64,000 nucleotides of DNA from Tatumella terrea (GTDB lineage: Bacteria > Pseudomonadota > Gammaproteobacteria > Enterobacterales > Enterobacteriaceae). Below the pieces are notes generated by a model. It ran no database searches. It had not been told where the DNA came from and was given only the letters and a program-made list of their open reading frames with translations. The stretch's first letter is position 1; the number at the start of each line of letters is the position of its first letter. Both the position numbers and the translations under genes were made by a program. The DNA lies in NCBI RefSeq assembly GCF_039523755.1, contig NZ_BAAAFX010000010.1:285750-349749 (forward strand), given 5' to 3'. This document shows, in pieces, positions 17,663 to 26,467 of the stretch.

Positions 17663-18425
17663 TCCGCAGGGAAAGATCTCCATCAGCGGGATCAGTAAAA
17701 CCTATGGCCACTTTCATGCACTGAAAGATATCGATCTTGAGATCCCGCCAGGCTCCGTGACGGTGATCCTGGGACCGTCCGGTTCAGGTAAATCGACATT
17801 ACTCCGTACCATTAACCATCTCGAAAAACCGGATGCCGGTTTTATCCGGATCGACGAAGAATACATCGGCTACCGGCAAAAAAACGGCAAACTCTATGAA
17901 CTGAAAGAGAAAGACATTCTGAAACAACGACTGAATGTCGGCTATGTGTTCCAGAACTTTAACCTGTTTCCTCATCTCAGTGTCCTCGATAATATTATTG
18001 AAGCCCCGGTCGTACATAAACGTCTCTCGCGGCCCGAGGCCATCACACGGGCTGAACAGTTACTGAAATCCGTCGGATTACAGAATAAAATTCATGCCTG
18101 GTCACGGCATCTTTCCGGAGGACAACAGCAACGGGTTGCCATCGCCCGTGCACTGGCGCTGGAGCCCAGGGTGCTGCTGTTTGATGAACCCACCTCAGCA
18201 CTGGATCCTGAACTGGTGGGTGAAGTACTGGAAGTGATAGCACAGCTGGCGAAGTCAGGGAGAACGCTGGTGATCGTCACGCATGAGATAGGATTTGCCC
18301 GTCAGGTTGCTGACCAGGTCGTGTTTATGGTGGACGGGAAAATTGTAGAGCAGGGGACCAGTGACCAGGTACTGAATCATCCGCGACATGTCAGAACACA
18401 AAATTTCCTGGCGAGTGTACTCTGA
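17646..18425 (+). CDS. amino-acid ABC transporter ATPase, TcyN-like
   Basis: 259-residue ATPase of the polar amino-acid uptake family. Walker A is GPSGSGKST, the signature LSGGQQQRVAIARALA and Walker B LLFDEPTSALDPE. It starts inside the last codons of the permease gene, after CAGGAG, and its stop shares one base with the next start. An insertion around IGYRQKNGKLYELKEKDI lengthens the domain slightly over GlnQ. It should energise the permease at 16715 with either of the two binding proteins. Confidence 0.88.
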   Translation: MSATVNPQGKISISGISKTYGHFHALKDIDLEIPPGSVTVILGPSGSGKSTLLRTINHLEKPDAGFIRIDEEYIGYRQKNGKLYELKEKDILKQRLNVGYVFQNFNLFPHLSVLDNIIEAPVVHKRLSRPEAITRAEQLLKSVGLQNKIHAWSRHLSGGQQQRVAIARALALEPRVLLFDEPTSALDPELVGEVLEVIAQLAKSGRTLVIVTHEIGFARQVADQVVFMVDGKIVEQGTSDQVLNHPRHVRTQNFLASVL

Positions 18426-19336
18426 TGAAGCGTTTTATATGGCGGCCGGGTTATCTGCTGTTACTGATGACGGTAGCTGCTCCCCTTTTTGCACAGACAC
18501 AGCCGGATTTAAATGCGAACCAGACCCCGGTGAATACCGCGGTATCAGCGTCAGCCGTGGCATTGATCCCTAAAGGTTTCCGGTTTGCCCATCCGGGGGA
18601 ACTGACGGTCGCTATTTCGGCCATGAATTCACCCCCGCTCTCGCTGCTGGGAAATGATAATAAAAGCCGTATCGGTAGTGACCCGGATATCGCCAGGCTG
18701 CTGGCCGACGGACTTGGCCTGAAGTTACGGCTGGTTCCTGTCTCCTGGGAAGAATGGCCTTTAGGGATTAGCAGCGGGCGATACGATGCTGCATTGGTGA
18801 ATATTGCGGTCACCGAAGATCGTAAGAAGAAGTATGACTTTGCGACTTACCGGACGGACTCGCTGGCTTTCAGTGTCAGGCAGAACAGCCCTATACGGCA
18901 GATCCGGGATGCCCGTGATGTGTCCGGGTTAAAAGTCGTGGTTGGCTCGGGGACTAATCAGGAACGGATATTACTGGGATGGAACCAGCAGAATAAGCGT
19001 CAGCATTTACCGGAGGCAACACCGGTCTATCTGACCGATGATGCTGCCGTTAACCTGGCGTTGCTGTCAGGCCGGGTAGATGTTCTGTTTGGCCCTCAGT
19101 CTGCGGCCAGCTATAAAGCCGCATTAACGGGGAAAACACGGGTTGTCGGACTGGGGCCTAAACTCGCGCAGGTCGCGGTGACGACGAAAAAAGGTAACGG
19201 GCTGGTGTATGCGTTACAGGCGGCGCTGAACAGCAGTATCAAAAACGGAACCTATCAGCAGGTGATGACCCGCTGGGGAGAACAGAAAGAGGCCGTGACT
19301 GCCTCGAAGGTCAATCCTCCCGGCATTACTTATTAA
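18425..19336 (+). CDS. amino-acid-type periplasmic binding protein 2 (TcyJ/K-like)
   Basis: 303-residue family 3 binding protein with a signal peptide ending LFA before QTQPDLN. It parallels the binding protein at 15241 over its whole length (IGSDPDIARLLADGLGLKL, VSWEEWPLGISSGRYDAA, VGSGTNQERILLGW), so the operon has a duplicated receptor, as B. subtilis has TcyJ and TcyK. The mature part has two Met and no Cys. Two receptors suggest two related substrates for one channel. It is the last gene of the operon and is followed by a strong hairpin. Confidence 0.83.
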   Translation: MKRFIWRPGYLLLLMTVAAPLFAQTQPDLNANQTPVNTAVSASAVALIPKGFRFAHPGELTVAISAMNSPPLSLLGNDNKSRIGSDPDIARLLADGLGLKLRLVPVSWEEWPLGISSGRYDAALVNIAVTEDRKKKYDFATYRTDSLAFSVRQNSPIRQIRDARDVSGLKVVVGSGTNQERILLGWNQQNKRQHLPEATPVYLTDDAAVNLALLSGRVDVLFGPQSAASYKAALTGKTRVVGLGPKLAQVAVTTKKGNGLVYALQAALNSSIKNGTYQQVMTRWGEQKEAVTASKVNPPGITY

Positions 19337-19339
19337 TCG

Positions 19340-19366
19340 GAGAGACCGGCACCGTGCCGGTCTCTC
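19340..19366 (+). terminator. hairpin ending the second sulfur operon
   Basis: GAGAGACCGGCAC is followed, after one base, by its exact reverse complement. It starts four bases after the stop of the last binding-protein gene. There is no T-run, so it may act as a processed 3' end or a weak terminator. Confidence 0.55.
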
Positions 19367-19460
19367 TGTGGTATCAGTCTCGCGGGATTGACGCGGTGCT
19401 GATACCGCAGACCTGTCGCCTGCCAAAAAAACACCGTGTACAGCGCCACAACTTCCTGCA

Positions 19461-19687
19461 ACCTTAGCCCCAAAGCATGACTGAATCATAAAAATCTGCT
19501 CTTCTGAACCCTGCCAATAACCAATAACCAATAACCAATAACCAATAACCAATAACCAATAACCAATAACCAATAACCAATAACCAATAACCAATAACCA
19601 ATAACCAACGGCAATCTGCAATTTCCCGGAACCTTAGCCCCGCAGTATGACCGAATCATAAAAATCTGCTCTTCGGCATCCGGCCAA
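19461..19687. repeat. duplicated 57-bp sequence enclosing a 13-fold CCAATAA heptamer array
   Basis: Two imperfect copies of a 57-bp sequence beginning ACCTTAGCCCC and containing GAATCATAAAAATCTGCTCTT lie at 19461-19517 and 19631-19687, 170 bases apart. Both run into CCAACGGCAATCTG. In the first copy 13 perfect units of CCAATAA (19514-19604) precede that string, in the second there is none. The minus strand would read these as a periodic peptide, which is an artefact of the repeat. The whole 19337-19872 interval contains no gene I can support; it separates two convergent operons. Confidence 0.9.
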
Positions 19688-19872
19688 CGGCAATCTGACT
19701 TCCGGCGACCCTTTGAGTATCGAATAGTCAGTGCAGCAGAGCAGAGATATCAGGTAATGGCTCATCGCAGAGGCAGAAACAGCAGCAGGCAGAGGAGAAT
19801 TCCGGACGTTACGAAGAAGGGCCCCGGGGGATTCGGTACGGTGACCCCGGGTATTTGTTCCCTGATTGACGG

Positions 19873-19904
19873 AAAAAAAGGAAAGCGGGGGGCTTCTCCC
19901 CGCC
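19873..19904 (-). terminator. rho-independent terminator after gsiD
   Basis: On the minus strand a GC hairpin (GCGGGG/CCCCGC arms) is followed by a T-rich run corresponding to the seven A at 19873-19879. It lies about 20 bases after the gsiD stop. Confidence 0.75.
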
Positions 19905-19922
19905 GGGTTTGCCGGAGCGGGT

Positions 19923-20840
19923 TTACCTGCCGTTATCCCCGCGCAGTTTCGGGTCCAGAGCATCCCGCAGCCCGTCACCCAGCAGATTAAAGGCCAGTAC
20001 GGTCAGGAAGATAGCGAGGCAGGGGAAAATAGCGACGTGCGGCGCCATCACCATATCCGCCCGGGCTTCGTTCAGCATCGCTCCCCATTCCGGGGTCGGT
20101 GGCTGGGCACCGAGGCCGATAAACGAGAGGCTGGCCGCCGAAATAATCGAAATACCGATCCGCATCGTAAAATAAACCACGATGGATGAGAGGGTGCCGG
20201 GCAGTATATGCCGCCATAAGATATGGCGGTCTGAAGCACCGATACTGCGCGCCGCTTCGATAAAGGTTTGCCGCTTCAGTACCAGGGTATTCCCCCGTAC
20301 CAGCCGGGCGAACGCGGGAATACTGAAAATGGCCACGGCGAGAATGACGTTGGACATGCCACTGCCCATGATAGCCACAATCGCAATCGCCAGCAGGATC
20401 CCCGGGAAGGCGAACAGCACATCGCAGATACGCATAATGACCCGGTCACACCAGCCTTCATAATAGCCAGCCAGCAGACCCAGCAGGGTGCCAATCACTG
20501 AGCCGATCGCCACAGAAAACACGCCTGCCAGCAGAGAGATCCGCGTACCGACCAGTACCCGGCTGAAAATATCCCGTCCCAGCGAGTCGACCCCGAACCA
20601 GTGCACCAGTGTCGGCCCCTGGTCTAACCGGTCATAATCAAAATACATTTCTGCATTGTAGGGACTTATCCACGGGGCGATCACCGCCAGAATCAGTAAC
20701 AGCAGGATAAAGACCGCCGCAGCGATGGCCACCGGCTGTTGCCGGAAGCGGTGCAGGAACTCCCGCCACGGTGTGCGCGGCCGGTGTTCGCTCAGCAGCG
20801 GCATCGCTTTCAGCGCTGCATCACGTCGCCAGTTTTTCAT
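19923..20840 (-). CDS. gsiD: glutathione ABC transporter permease GsiD
   Basis: DppC-type inner-membrane permease of the glutathione importer, 305 residues. HWFGVDSLGRDIFSRVLVGT is the family hallmark and EAARSIGASDRHILWRHILPG the EAA loop. It ends with GDGLRDALDPKLRGDNGR, as GsiD does. Last gene of the iaaA-gsiABCD operon, nine bases after gsiC. Works with GsiC as the channel for reduced glutathione. Confidence 0.9.
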   Translation of the reverse strand: MKNWRRDAALKAMPLLSEHRPRTPWREFLHRFRQQPVAIAAAVFILLLLILAVIAPWISPYNAEMYFDYDRLDQGPTLVHWFGVDSLGRDIFSRVLVGTRISLLAGVFSVAIGSVIGTLLGLLAGYYEGWCDRVIMRICDVLFAFPGILLAIAIVAIMGSGMSNVILAVAIFSIPAFARLVRGNTLVLKRQTFIEAARSIGASDRHILWRHILPGTLSSIVVYFTMRIGISIISAASLSFIGLGAQPPTPEWGAMLNEARADMVMAPHVAIFPCLAIFLTVLAFNLLGDGLRDALDPKLRGDNGR

Positions 20841-20849
20841 TGTGATCCT

Positions 20850-21770
20850 TCAGCGGTAACGGATAGCCGGATTGATCGCCGCATATAACAGATCAACCAG
20901 CAAATTAATCAGAATAAATTCAAAGGAGAACAGCAGAACCTCTCCCTGAATCACCGGATAGTCGCGCATGGAAACCGAATCGATAAGTAACCTGCCGAGG
21001 CCCGGCCAGTTAAACACCACTTCCACCACAATAGAGCCGCCCAGCAGAAAGCCGAACTGCAGGCCCATCATGGTCACGACCGGGATCATCGCATTGCGCA
21101 GACCGTGTTTAAAAATTACCGAGAATTCAGAGGCCCCTTTCGCCCGGGCGGTGCGCATATAATCTTCCCGCATGACCTCAATAAAAGAGGAACGGGTGAA
21201 GCGGGCCATCACCGCCGCTACCCCGGCACCCAGGGTCAGCGATGGCAGAATATAGTGCTGCCAGCTGCCGGCACCGACGGTCGGCAGCCAGCCAAGCTGT
21301 ACAGAAAAAATCTGCATCAGCAGCATGCCCAGCGCAAAGGCCGGGAATGAAATCCCCGAGACGGCCAGCAGCATACCGAGCTTATCCGGCCAGCGATTCC
21401 GCCATACCGCCGAAATTAACCCGATGATTAATCCGAAGACACAGGCCCAGACCATGCTGGTCAGTGTCAGCAGCAGGGTCGGCATAAAACGCATGGCAAT
21501 TTCCTGGCTGACCGGCCGCTGTGACACCATCGACTGGCCCAGGTCGCCGTGCAGTAATCGCACCAGATAATTCCAGAACTGCTGCGGTAACGGCAGGTCC
21601 AGCCCCAGACGGTGACGGACCATCGCCACCACGGCTTCGTCGGCATTCGCACCGGCCTGCAGGCGTGCCGGGTCCCCCGGCAGCAGATGCACAAACAGAA
21701 AGACCAGCACCGTCACGATGATAAGCGTCGGGATCATCCCCAGCAGACGTTTGATAAAATAATTAAGCAT
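20850..21770 (-). CDS. gsiC: glutathione ABC transporter permease GsiC
   Basis: DppB-type permease, 306 residues. The N-terminus LNYFIKRLLGMIPTLIIVTV, the segment HGDLGQSMVSQRPVSQEIAM and the EAA loop RTARAKGASEFSVIFKHGLRN match GsiC. It partners GsiD. The gene order and lengths are those of E. coli gsi. Confidence 0.9.
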   Translation of the reverse strand: MLNYFIKRLLGMIPTLIIVTVLVFLFVHLLPGDPARLQAGANADEAVVAMVRHRLGLDLPLPQQFWNYLVRLLHGDLGQSMVSQRPVSQEIAMRFMPTLLLTLTSMVWACVFGLIIGLISAVWRNRWPDKLGMLLAVSGISFPAFALGMLLMQIFSVQLGWLPTVGAGSWQHYILPSLTLGAGVAAVMARFTRSSFIEVMREDYMRTARAKGASEFSVIFKHGLRNAMIPVVTMMGLQFGFLLGGSIVVEVVFNWPGLGRLLIDSVSMRDYPVIQGEVLLFSFEFILINLLVDLLYAAINPAIRYR

Positions 21771-21817
21771 GCACAGTCCCGGTGGCAGGGGGCAGGCGTC
21801 ACCGCCTGCCCGATCAG

Positions 21818-23356
21818 TTACTTCAGATCCGCATCATCAAAGTTAAATGAGGTATCCGGCATAATGTAGAAGCCGGTCAGATTTTTGTTGTTTGCAGACA
21901 CCAGTTTTTCCACCGCCAGCGGGATCCAGGGCTGGTCATGCCAGATACGGTCCTGAGCGTCTTTATACAGGGCCGATTTCTCTGCTTCGTTGGTGGTTTT
22001 CAGCGCATCGGTCAGGTCTTTATCGACGTTCGGGTTACTGTAGAACGCGGTATTAAAGATGGCTGGTGGCCAGGACGTGGTGGCAAAGAGCGGGGTTAAT
22101 GCCCAGTCCGCTTCCCCGGTGGAGGCTGACCAGCCGGTATAGAACATACGGACACCGCTCTCTTTCTGTCCTTTATCTTCCACCTGTGAGGCACGCTGAC
22201 CGGCATCCATCGCCGTCACCTGAGCTTTTACGCCCACCTGTGCCAGCTGCTGCTGAACAAACTGCAGCACCTTCTGTGCCGTGGTGTAGTTATGGGATGA
22301 CCAGAGGGTGGTTTCAAAACCGTTCGGGTAACCGGCTTCTTTCAGTAGTTCACGGGCTTTGGCCGGGTCATATACCGGGGCCGGGAAGGTCTGTGCGTAG
22401 GCGATAGCCGGCGGCACAATACCGGTGGCCGGTGTGGCATAGCCGGAGAACGCGACTTTCACCAGCGCCTGGCGGTTAATGGCATAATTTAATGCCTCGC
22501 GTACTTTCGGGTCATTGAACGGTTTCTGCGTCACATTCAGGCTGATATAGCGCTGCATAATGGACGGCCAGGTCACGACATCCAGCTTACTGTCTTTTTT
22601 CAGTAACGGTGCCTGCTCGTAAGGGATCGGGAAAGCGACGGTCGCTTCACCGGTCTGCAGCATGGCGGCACGGGTATTGTTATCTTCTACCGGACGCCAG
22701 GTGATTTCATCCAGCTTCGGATAGCCTTTTTTCCAGTAGCCATCCCATTTTTTCACCTTCATATCATCGGTCGGATTCCAGCTGACAAACTGGTAAGGGC
22801 CGGTACCCACCGGGTGGAAACCGATATCTTTGCCGTATTTTTTCAGTGCCGCCGGTGAAATCATCACGGCAGACGGATGTGCCAGGTTATGGATAAAGGC
22901 GGAGAAAGGCTGTTTCAGAGTAACTTTAACCGTCAGCGGGTCAACGACATCGGTATGGGCGATATATTTAAACAGGTTATAGCGCTTCAGGTGATTGGCC
23001 GGGTTACTGGCACGATCGAGGTTCACCTTCACGGCTTCTGCATTAAAATCAGTCCCGTCCTGGAATTTCACGCCGGGACGTAACTTAAAGGTATACGTCA
23101 GGCCATCCGGGCTTACCGTATAGCTTTCGGCCAGCACGTTTTCCAGCTTCATATTCTTATCGAAACCAAACAGCCCCTGATAGAACGACTTGGCGACGCT
23201 CTGCGACAGGGTATCGTTCGCATCGTAAGGGTCCATCGTGGTGAAATCTGACAATACGGCAACCACGATATCTTTAGCCGCAAATGCGGGCAGTGAGACA
23301 CTGCTGCTGCCGATAATTCCCGCGGCGATCAGCCACTTAACCGTTTTCTGATTCAT
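21818..23356 (-). CDS. gsiB: glutathione-binding periplasmic protein GsiB
   Basis: SBP_bac_5 receptor for glutathione, 512 residues with a signal peptide ending AFA before AKDIVVAVLSDF. Characteristic GsiB segments are FTTMDPYDANDTLSQSVAKS and the C-terminal IMPDTSFNFDDADL. It contains nine Met in its mature part. That makes it a useful contrast to the receptor at 4067, which has the same fold and size but only two. Confidence 0.92.
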   Translation of the reverse strand: MNQKTVKWLIAAGIIGSSSVSLPAFAAKDIVVAVLSDFTTMDPYDANDTLSQSVAKSFYQGLFGFDKNMKLENVLAESYTVSPDGLTYTFKLRPGVKFQDGTDFNAEAVKVNLDRASNPANHLKRYNLFKYIAHTDVVDPLTVKVTLKQPFSAFIHNLAHPSAVMISPAALKKYGKDIGFHPVGTGPYQFVSWNPTDDMKVKKWDGYWKKGYPKLDEITWRPVEDNNTRAAMLQTGEATVAFPIPYEQAPLLKKDSKLDVVTWPSIMQRYISLNVTQKPFNDPKVREALNYAINRQALVKVAFSGYATPATGIVPPAIAYAQTFPAPVYDPAKARELLKEAGYPNGFETTLWSSHNYTTAQKVLQFVQQQLAQVGVKAQVTAMDAGQRASQVEDKGQKESGVRMFYTGWSASTGEADWALTPLFATTSWPPAIFNTAFYSNPNVDKDLTDALKTTNEAEKSALYKDAQDRIWHDQPWIPLAVEKLVSANNKNLTGFYIMPDTSFNFDDADLK

Positions 23357-23421
23357 CGTCCTGCTCTCCTGTAATGGTGCTGTTGCCTGCCTGCCGGTCC
23401 CGCGCAGAGGGCTTCGTCACG

Positions 23422-25278
23422 TTAGCTAAAAGGGGGGCTGCTGTTAGCAACAAAATGCTGACCGGAAACGCGGGTCAGGGAAACGACCGGCGGAGATTCC
23501 CCGCGGGCATAGATGGCATCCGGCACGTCTTCTGCCTTCGTGGCAAAATGATGGCGCACCGCCTCCGGGTCTGCGACGGGGACAGCTGCCATCAGTTTAC
23601 GGGTATAGGGATGTTGCGGATTTTCAAACACGTCCTGACGCGAGCCGATTTCGACGATCTGTCCGAGATACATCACGGCCACCCGGTGGCTGATGCGTTC
23701 GACCACCGCCATATCATGAGAGATAAACAGAAAGGCGATACCGAATTCCTGCTGTAAATCCATCATCAGATTAACGATACGGGCCTGCACGGAGACATCC
23801 AGCGCAGACACGGACTCATCGGCTATCACAACTTTCGGGTTCAGGGCGAGGGCCCGGGCAATACAGATCCTCTGACGCTGTCCGCCGGAAAACTCATGGG
23901 GATAACGGGCGGCATGTCCGGCCTCGAGGCCGACACGTACCAGTAACTCTTCCACACGTTTTGCCGCGGTCGCCGGCTCCATCACCTTATGGACCAGTAA
24001 CGGCTCCATAATGGAATAGCCGATCGACTGCCTGGGATCGAGTGACGCATAGGGATCCTGGAAAATAAACTGAATATCCCGGCGCAAATGCGCCAGGGCG
24101 GATCCGCTCAGGGTATCGATCCTCTGGCCGTTAAAGGTGATCGATCCGCCCTGACTTTCTACCAGTCGCAGCAGAGAGCGGCCGGTAGTGGATTTACCGC
24201 AGCCGGACTCCCCGACCAGCGCCAGGGTTTCTCCGGCGTAGAGATCAAAACTGATATGCTCCACCGCATGAACCTGTCGCTGAACGCGATTCAGCCAGCC
24301 GCCGCGGATATCGAAACGGGTAACCAGATCGCGCACCTCCAGTACCGGCGGACGATCCCGTTGTACCGTATCCGGCTGTGCGCTGACCGGGGCGCTTTCT
24401 CCCGGCAGAATAAATTTTGCCGGCAGTGGCTGACCGCGCATGGCACCGAGTTTGGGTACCGCAGCCAGCAGCGCACGGGTGTAGTCCTGCCGGGGCTGGC
24501 GGAACAGTTCTCGCAGTGGTGCAGATTCCACCTGGCGTCCGCGGTGCATGACCGTGACCTGATCGGCCATTTCTGCCACCACGCCCATATCGTGGGTGAT
24601 AAAAATCACCCCCATATGCATTTCCTGTTGCAGCTCGCGGATCAGGTTCAGTATCTGGGCCTGGATAGTGACATCCAGCGCGGTGGTCGGTTCATCGGCA
24701 ATCAGCAGCGCCGGGCGGCAACTGAGTGCCATGGCTATCATGACACGCTGGCGCATCCCCCCGGAGAGCTGGTGGGGATAGCGTTGCATGGTATCGGCTG
24801 CGGCCGGAATTCTTACGCGGTCCAGCAGTTCCCGGGCTTCACGCCAGGCCTGATGTGCGGTTTTACCCTGATGCAGCCGCAGCGATTCGGCAATCTGTTC
24901 ACCGACAGAAAAGACCGGGTTCAGTGACGTCATCGGTTCCTGAAAGATCATCGCGATATCGGATCCGCGGATCTGCCGCAACTGGTGCTGATCCGCACTC
25001 CCCAGATCAAACAGATCGCCATTGCGCCGGCGCAGCCAGCGATCGCCGGTCACCCGGCCACCGGCCTGCTGGATAAGCCCCATCAGCGCCAGCGAGGTGA
25101 CTGATTTACCGGAGCCGGATTCCCCGACCAGAGCCAGCGTTTCGCCGTGGCTGACGGACAGAGATAAGGAATCCACGGCCTGAAAAACCTGATTATCCTG
25201 ACGGAAGGTCACGCTAAGGTTTTCAGCCACCAGTACCCGGTCAGGATCGTGGAGCAGGGTCGTCTGCAAATCAGTCAT
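23422..25278 (-). CDS. gsiA: glutathione import ATP-binding protein GsiA
   Basis: 618-residue double ATPase, cytoplasmic. Two ABC domains: Walker A GESGSGKS and GESGCGKS, signatures LSGGMRQRVMIAMAL and FSGGQRQRICIARAL, Walker B LIADEPTTALD and VIADESVSALD. The long linker with the second start VLEVRDLVTRFDIRGGW is typical of GsiA. It starts 12 bases after iaaA. It drives import of glutathione, a usable sulfur source. Confidence 0.92.
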   Translation of the reverse strand: MTDLQTTLLHDPDRVLVAENLSVTFRQDNQVFQAVDSLSLSVSHGETLALVGESGSGKSVTSLALMGLIQQAGGRVTGDRWLRRRNGDLFDLGSADQHQLRQIRGSDIAMIFQEPMTSLNPVFSVGEQIAESLRLHQGKTAHQAWREARELLDRVRIPAAADTMQRYPHQLSGGMRQRVMIAMALSCRPALLIADEPTTALDVTIQAQILNLIRELQQEMHMGVIFITHDMGVVAEMADQVTVMHRGRQVESAPLRELFRQPRQDYTRALLAAVPKLGAMRGQPLPAKFILPGESAPVSAQPDTVQRDRPPVLEVRDLVTRFDIRGGWLNRVQRQVHAVEHISFDLYAGETLALVGESGCGKSTTGRSLLRLVESQGGSITFNGQRIDTLSGSALAHLRRDIQFIFQDPYASLDPRQSIGYSIMEPLLVHKVMEPATAAKRVEELLVRVGLEAGHAARYPHEFSGGQRQRICIARALALNPKVVIADESVSALDVSVQARIVNLMMDLQQEFGIAFLFISHDMAVVERISHRVAVMYLGQIVEIGSRQDVFENPQHPYTRKLMAAVPVADPEAVRHHFATKAEDVPDAIYARGESPPVVSLTRVSGQHFVANSSPPFS

Positions 25279-25290
25279 GCTATGTCCTCA

Positions 25291-26253
25291 TCAGGCTGGC
25301 GGATGACGGTAGATGGCCACCTGTGGAGGCTCATTACCGCTGGCGGAAGCCCGATACATCCCTTCGCTGTTAAACGGCAGAGCCAGGTTGCCATCGGCAT
25401 CGATAGCAATCAGACCGCCTTCGCCCTGCATCTCACCCAGCGTCTGCATCAGATGATCGCAGGCCTGCTCCAGAGAACTGTCGGCATAGTTCATCCGGGC
25501 AGAGATATCGTATCCGGCCTGAGTCAGAATAAAGACTTCACCGGTGCCGGTGCATGACACCGCGACCCGGCGGTCGGCATAGCAGCCGGCCCCGGGCAGC
25601 GGGGTATCACCCACGCGCCCGGGGCGTTTGTTGGTCATTCCGCCGGTAGACGTGGCTGCCGCCAGCTGGCCGGCGCTATCCAGCGCAACAGCCCCGACGG
25701 TACCGAATTTGTTTCGCGGATCGATAGGGTCACCTTCCGGGGCGGGGGTGTCCTCCTGATGATCCAGCAGAATATCGTCCTGCTGCAGTGCCTGTTGTAA
25801 CTGGGCGTAGCGTTCAGGGGTAGAGAAAAAATCGGGAGAAACCGTTTCCAGCCCCTGTTCGGCAGCAAATGCATCGGCACCGGCACCGGCCAGTAAAACA
25901 TGAGGGGTGTTTTCCAGCACCGCCCGGGCAGCCAGCACAGGATTACGCACCCGACTGACGCAGGCCACGGCTCCGGCCTGGCGTGTCCGGCCATCCATCA
26001 CACAGGCATCCAGTTCATGGGTGGCCTGATGCGTAAACACCGACCCTTTACCGGCATTAAACAATGGACACTCTTCCAGCAGACGGACGGTTTCTGTCAC
26101 CGCATCCAGAGCACTGCCGCCGGCCAGCAATATCTGCTGACCGGCGCTGATGATGTCCTCTAAGGCCTGACGGTACTGTTGTTCTTTTTCTTTACTCAGC
26201 GCACGGCGGGTGATCGTTCCGGCTCCGCCATGGATCGCAATTACAGTTTTCAA
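25291..26253 (-). CDS. iaaA: isoaspartyl peptidase / L-asparaginase IaaA
   Basis: Ntn-hydrolase of 320 residues that cleaves isoaspartyl dipeptides and L-asparagine and is made as a precursor that cuts itself. The autocleavage point is before the nucleophile Thr185 in NKFGTVGAVALD; TSTGGMTNKRPGRVGDTPLPG provides the substrate site. As in E. coli it heads the gsiABCD operon and may process peptides related to glutathione. Cytoplasmic; no signal peptide. Confidence 0.92.
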   Translation of the reverse strand: MKTVIAIHGGAGTITRRALSKEKEQQYRQALEDIISAGQQILLAGGSALDAVTETVRLLEECPLFNAGKGSVFTHQATHELDACVMDGRTRQAGAVACVSRVRNPVLAARAVLENTPHVLLAGAGADAFAAEQGLETVSPDFFSTPERYAQLQQALQQDDILLDHQEDTPAPEGDPIDPRNKFGTVGAVALDSAGQLAAATSTGGMTNKRPGRVGDTPLPGAGCYADRRVAVSCTGTGEVFILTQAGYDISARMNYADSSLEQACDHLMQTLGEMQGEGGLIAIDADGNLALPFNSEGMYRASASGNEPPQVAIYRHPPA

Positions 26254-26467
26254 ACGTTTTCCTTCCCGTCATAAAACAGCGGTGATTATCAGATGATATA
26301 TATTGATGATTTTTTGTGTTTTTTGACTATAAAAAGTGCAGCGCGGCTTGTAAAGCCCGACCCGTGATCGGGTTAATATCCTTTTGTTATGACAAGTAAA
26401 AAAATGGTCTGATAAAAACCGGAAAAGGGGAGTGCGGCGGCGGCAGTCGGGCCGCGGCCGCGCTAAA
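26254..26467 (-). promoter_or_regulatory. leader region of the iaaA-gsi operon
   Basis: An AT-rich 214-base gap between the ybeM stop and the iaaA start, both on the minus strand. It contains a small palindrome, ACCCGATCACGGGT type, near 26360, which may be part of a ybeM terminator. The promoter of iaaA-gsiABCD should lie in the AT-rich part 26270-26400; no box can be assigned with confidence. Confidence 0.4.

Noticed and set aside
19514..19604. Regular array that could be taken for a CRISPR or a periodic peptide gene
   Set aside because: Seven-base units without spacers exclude CRISPR. The minus-strand periodic peptide (VIGYWLL) arises only because 3 x 7 bases make seven codons, and the frame runs antisense through a real binding-protein gene.
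24088..24927. 279-codon plus-strand frame inside gsiA
   Set aside because: Antisense to a fully conserved double ATPase; no independent signals.
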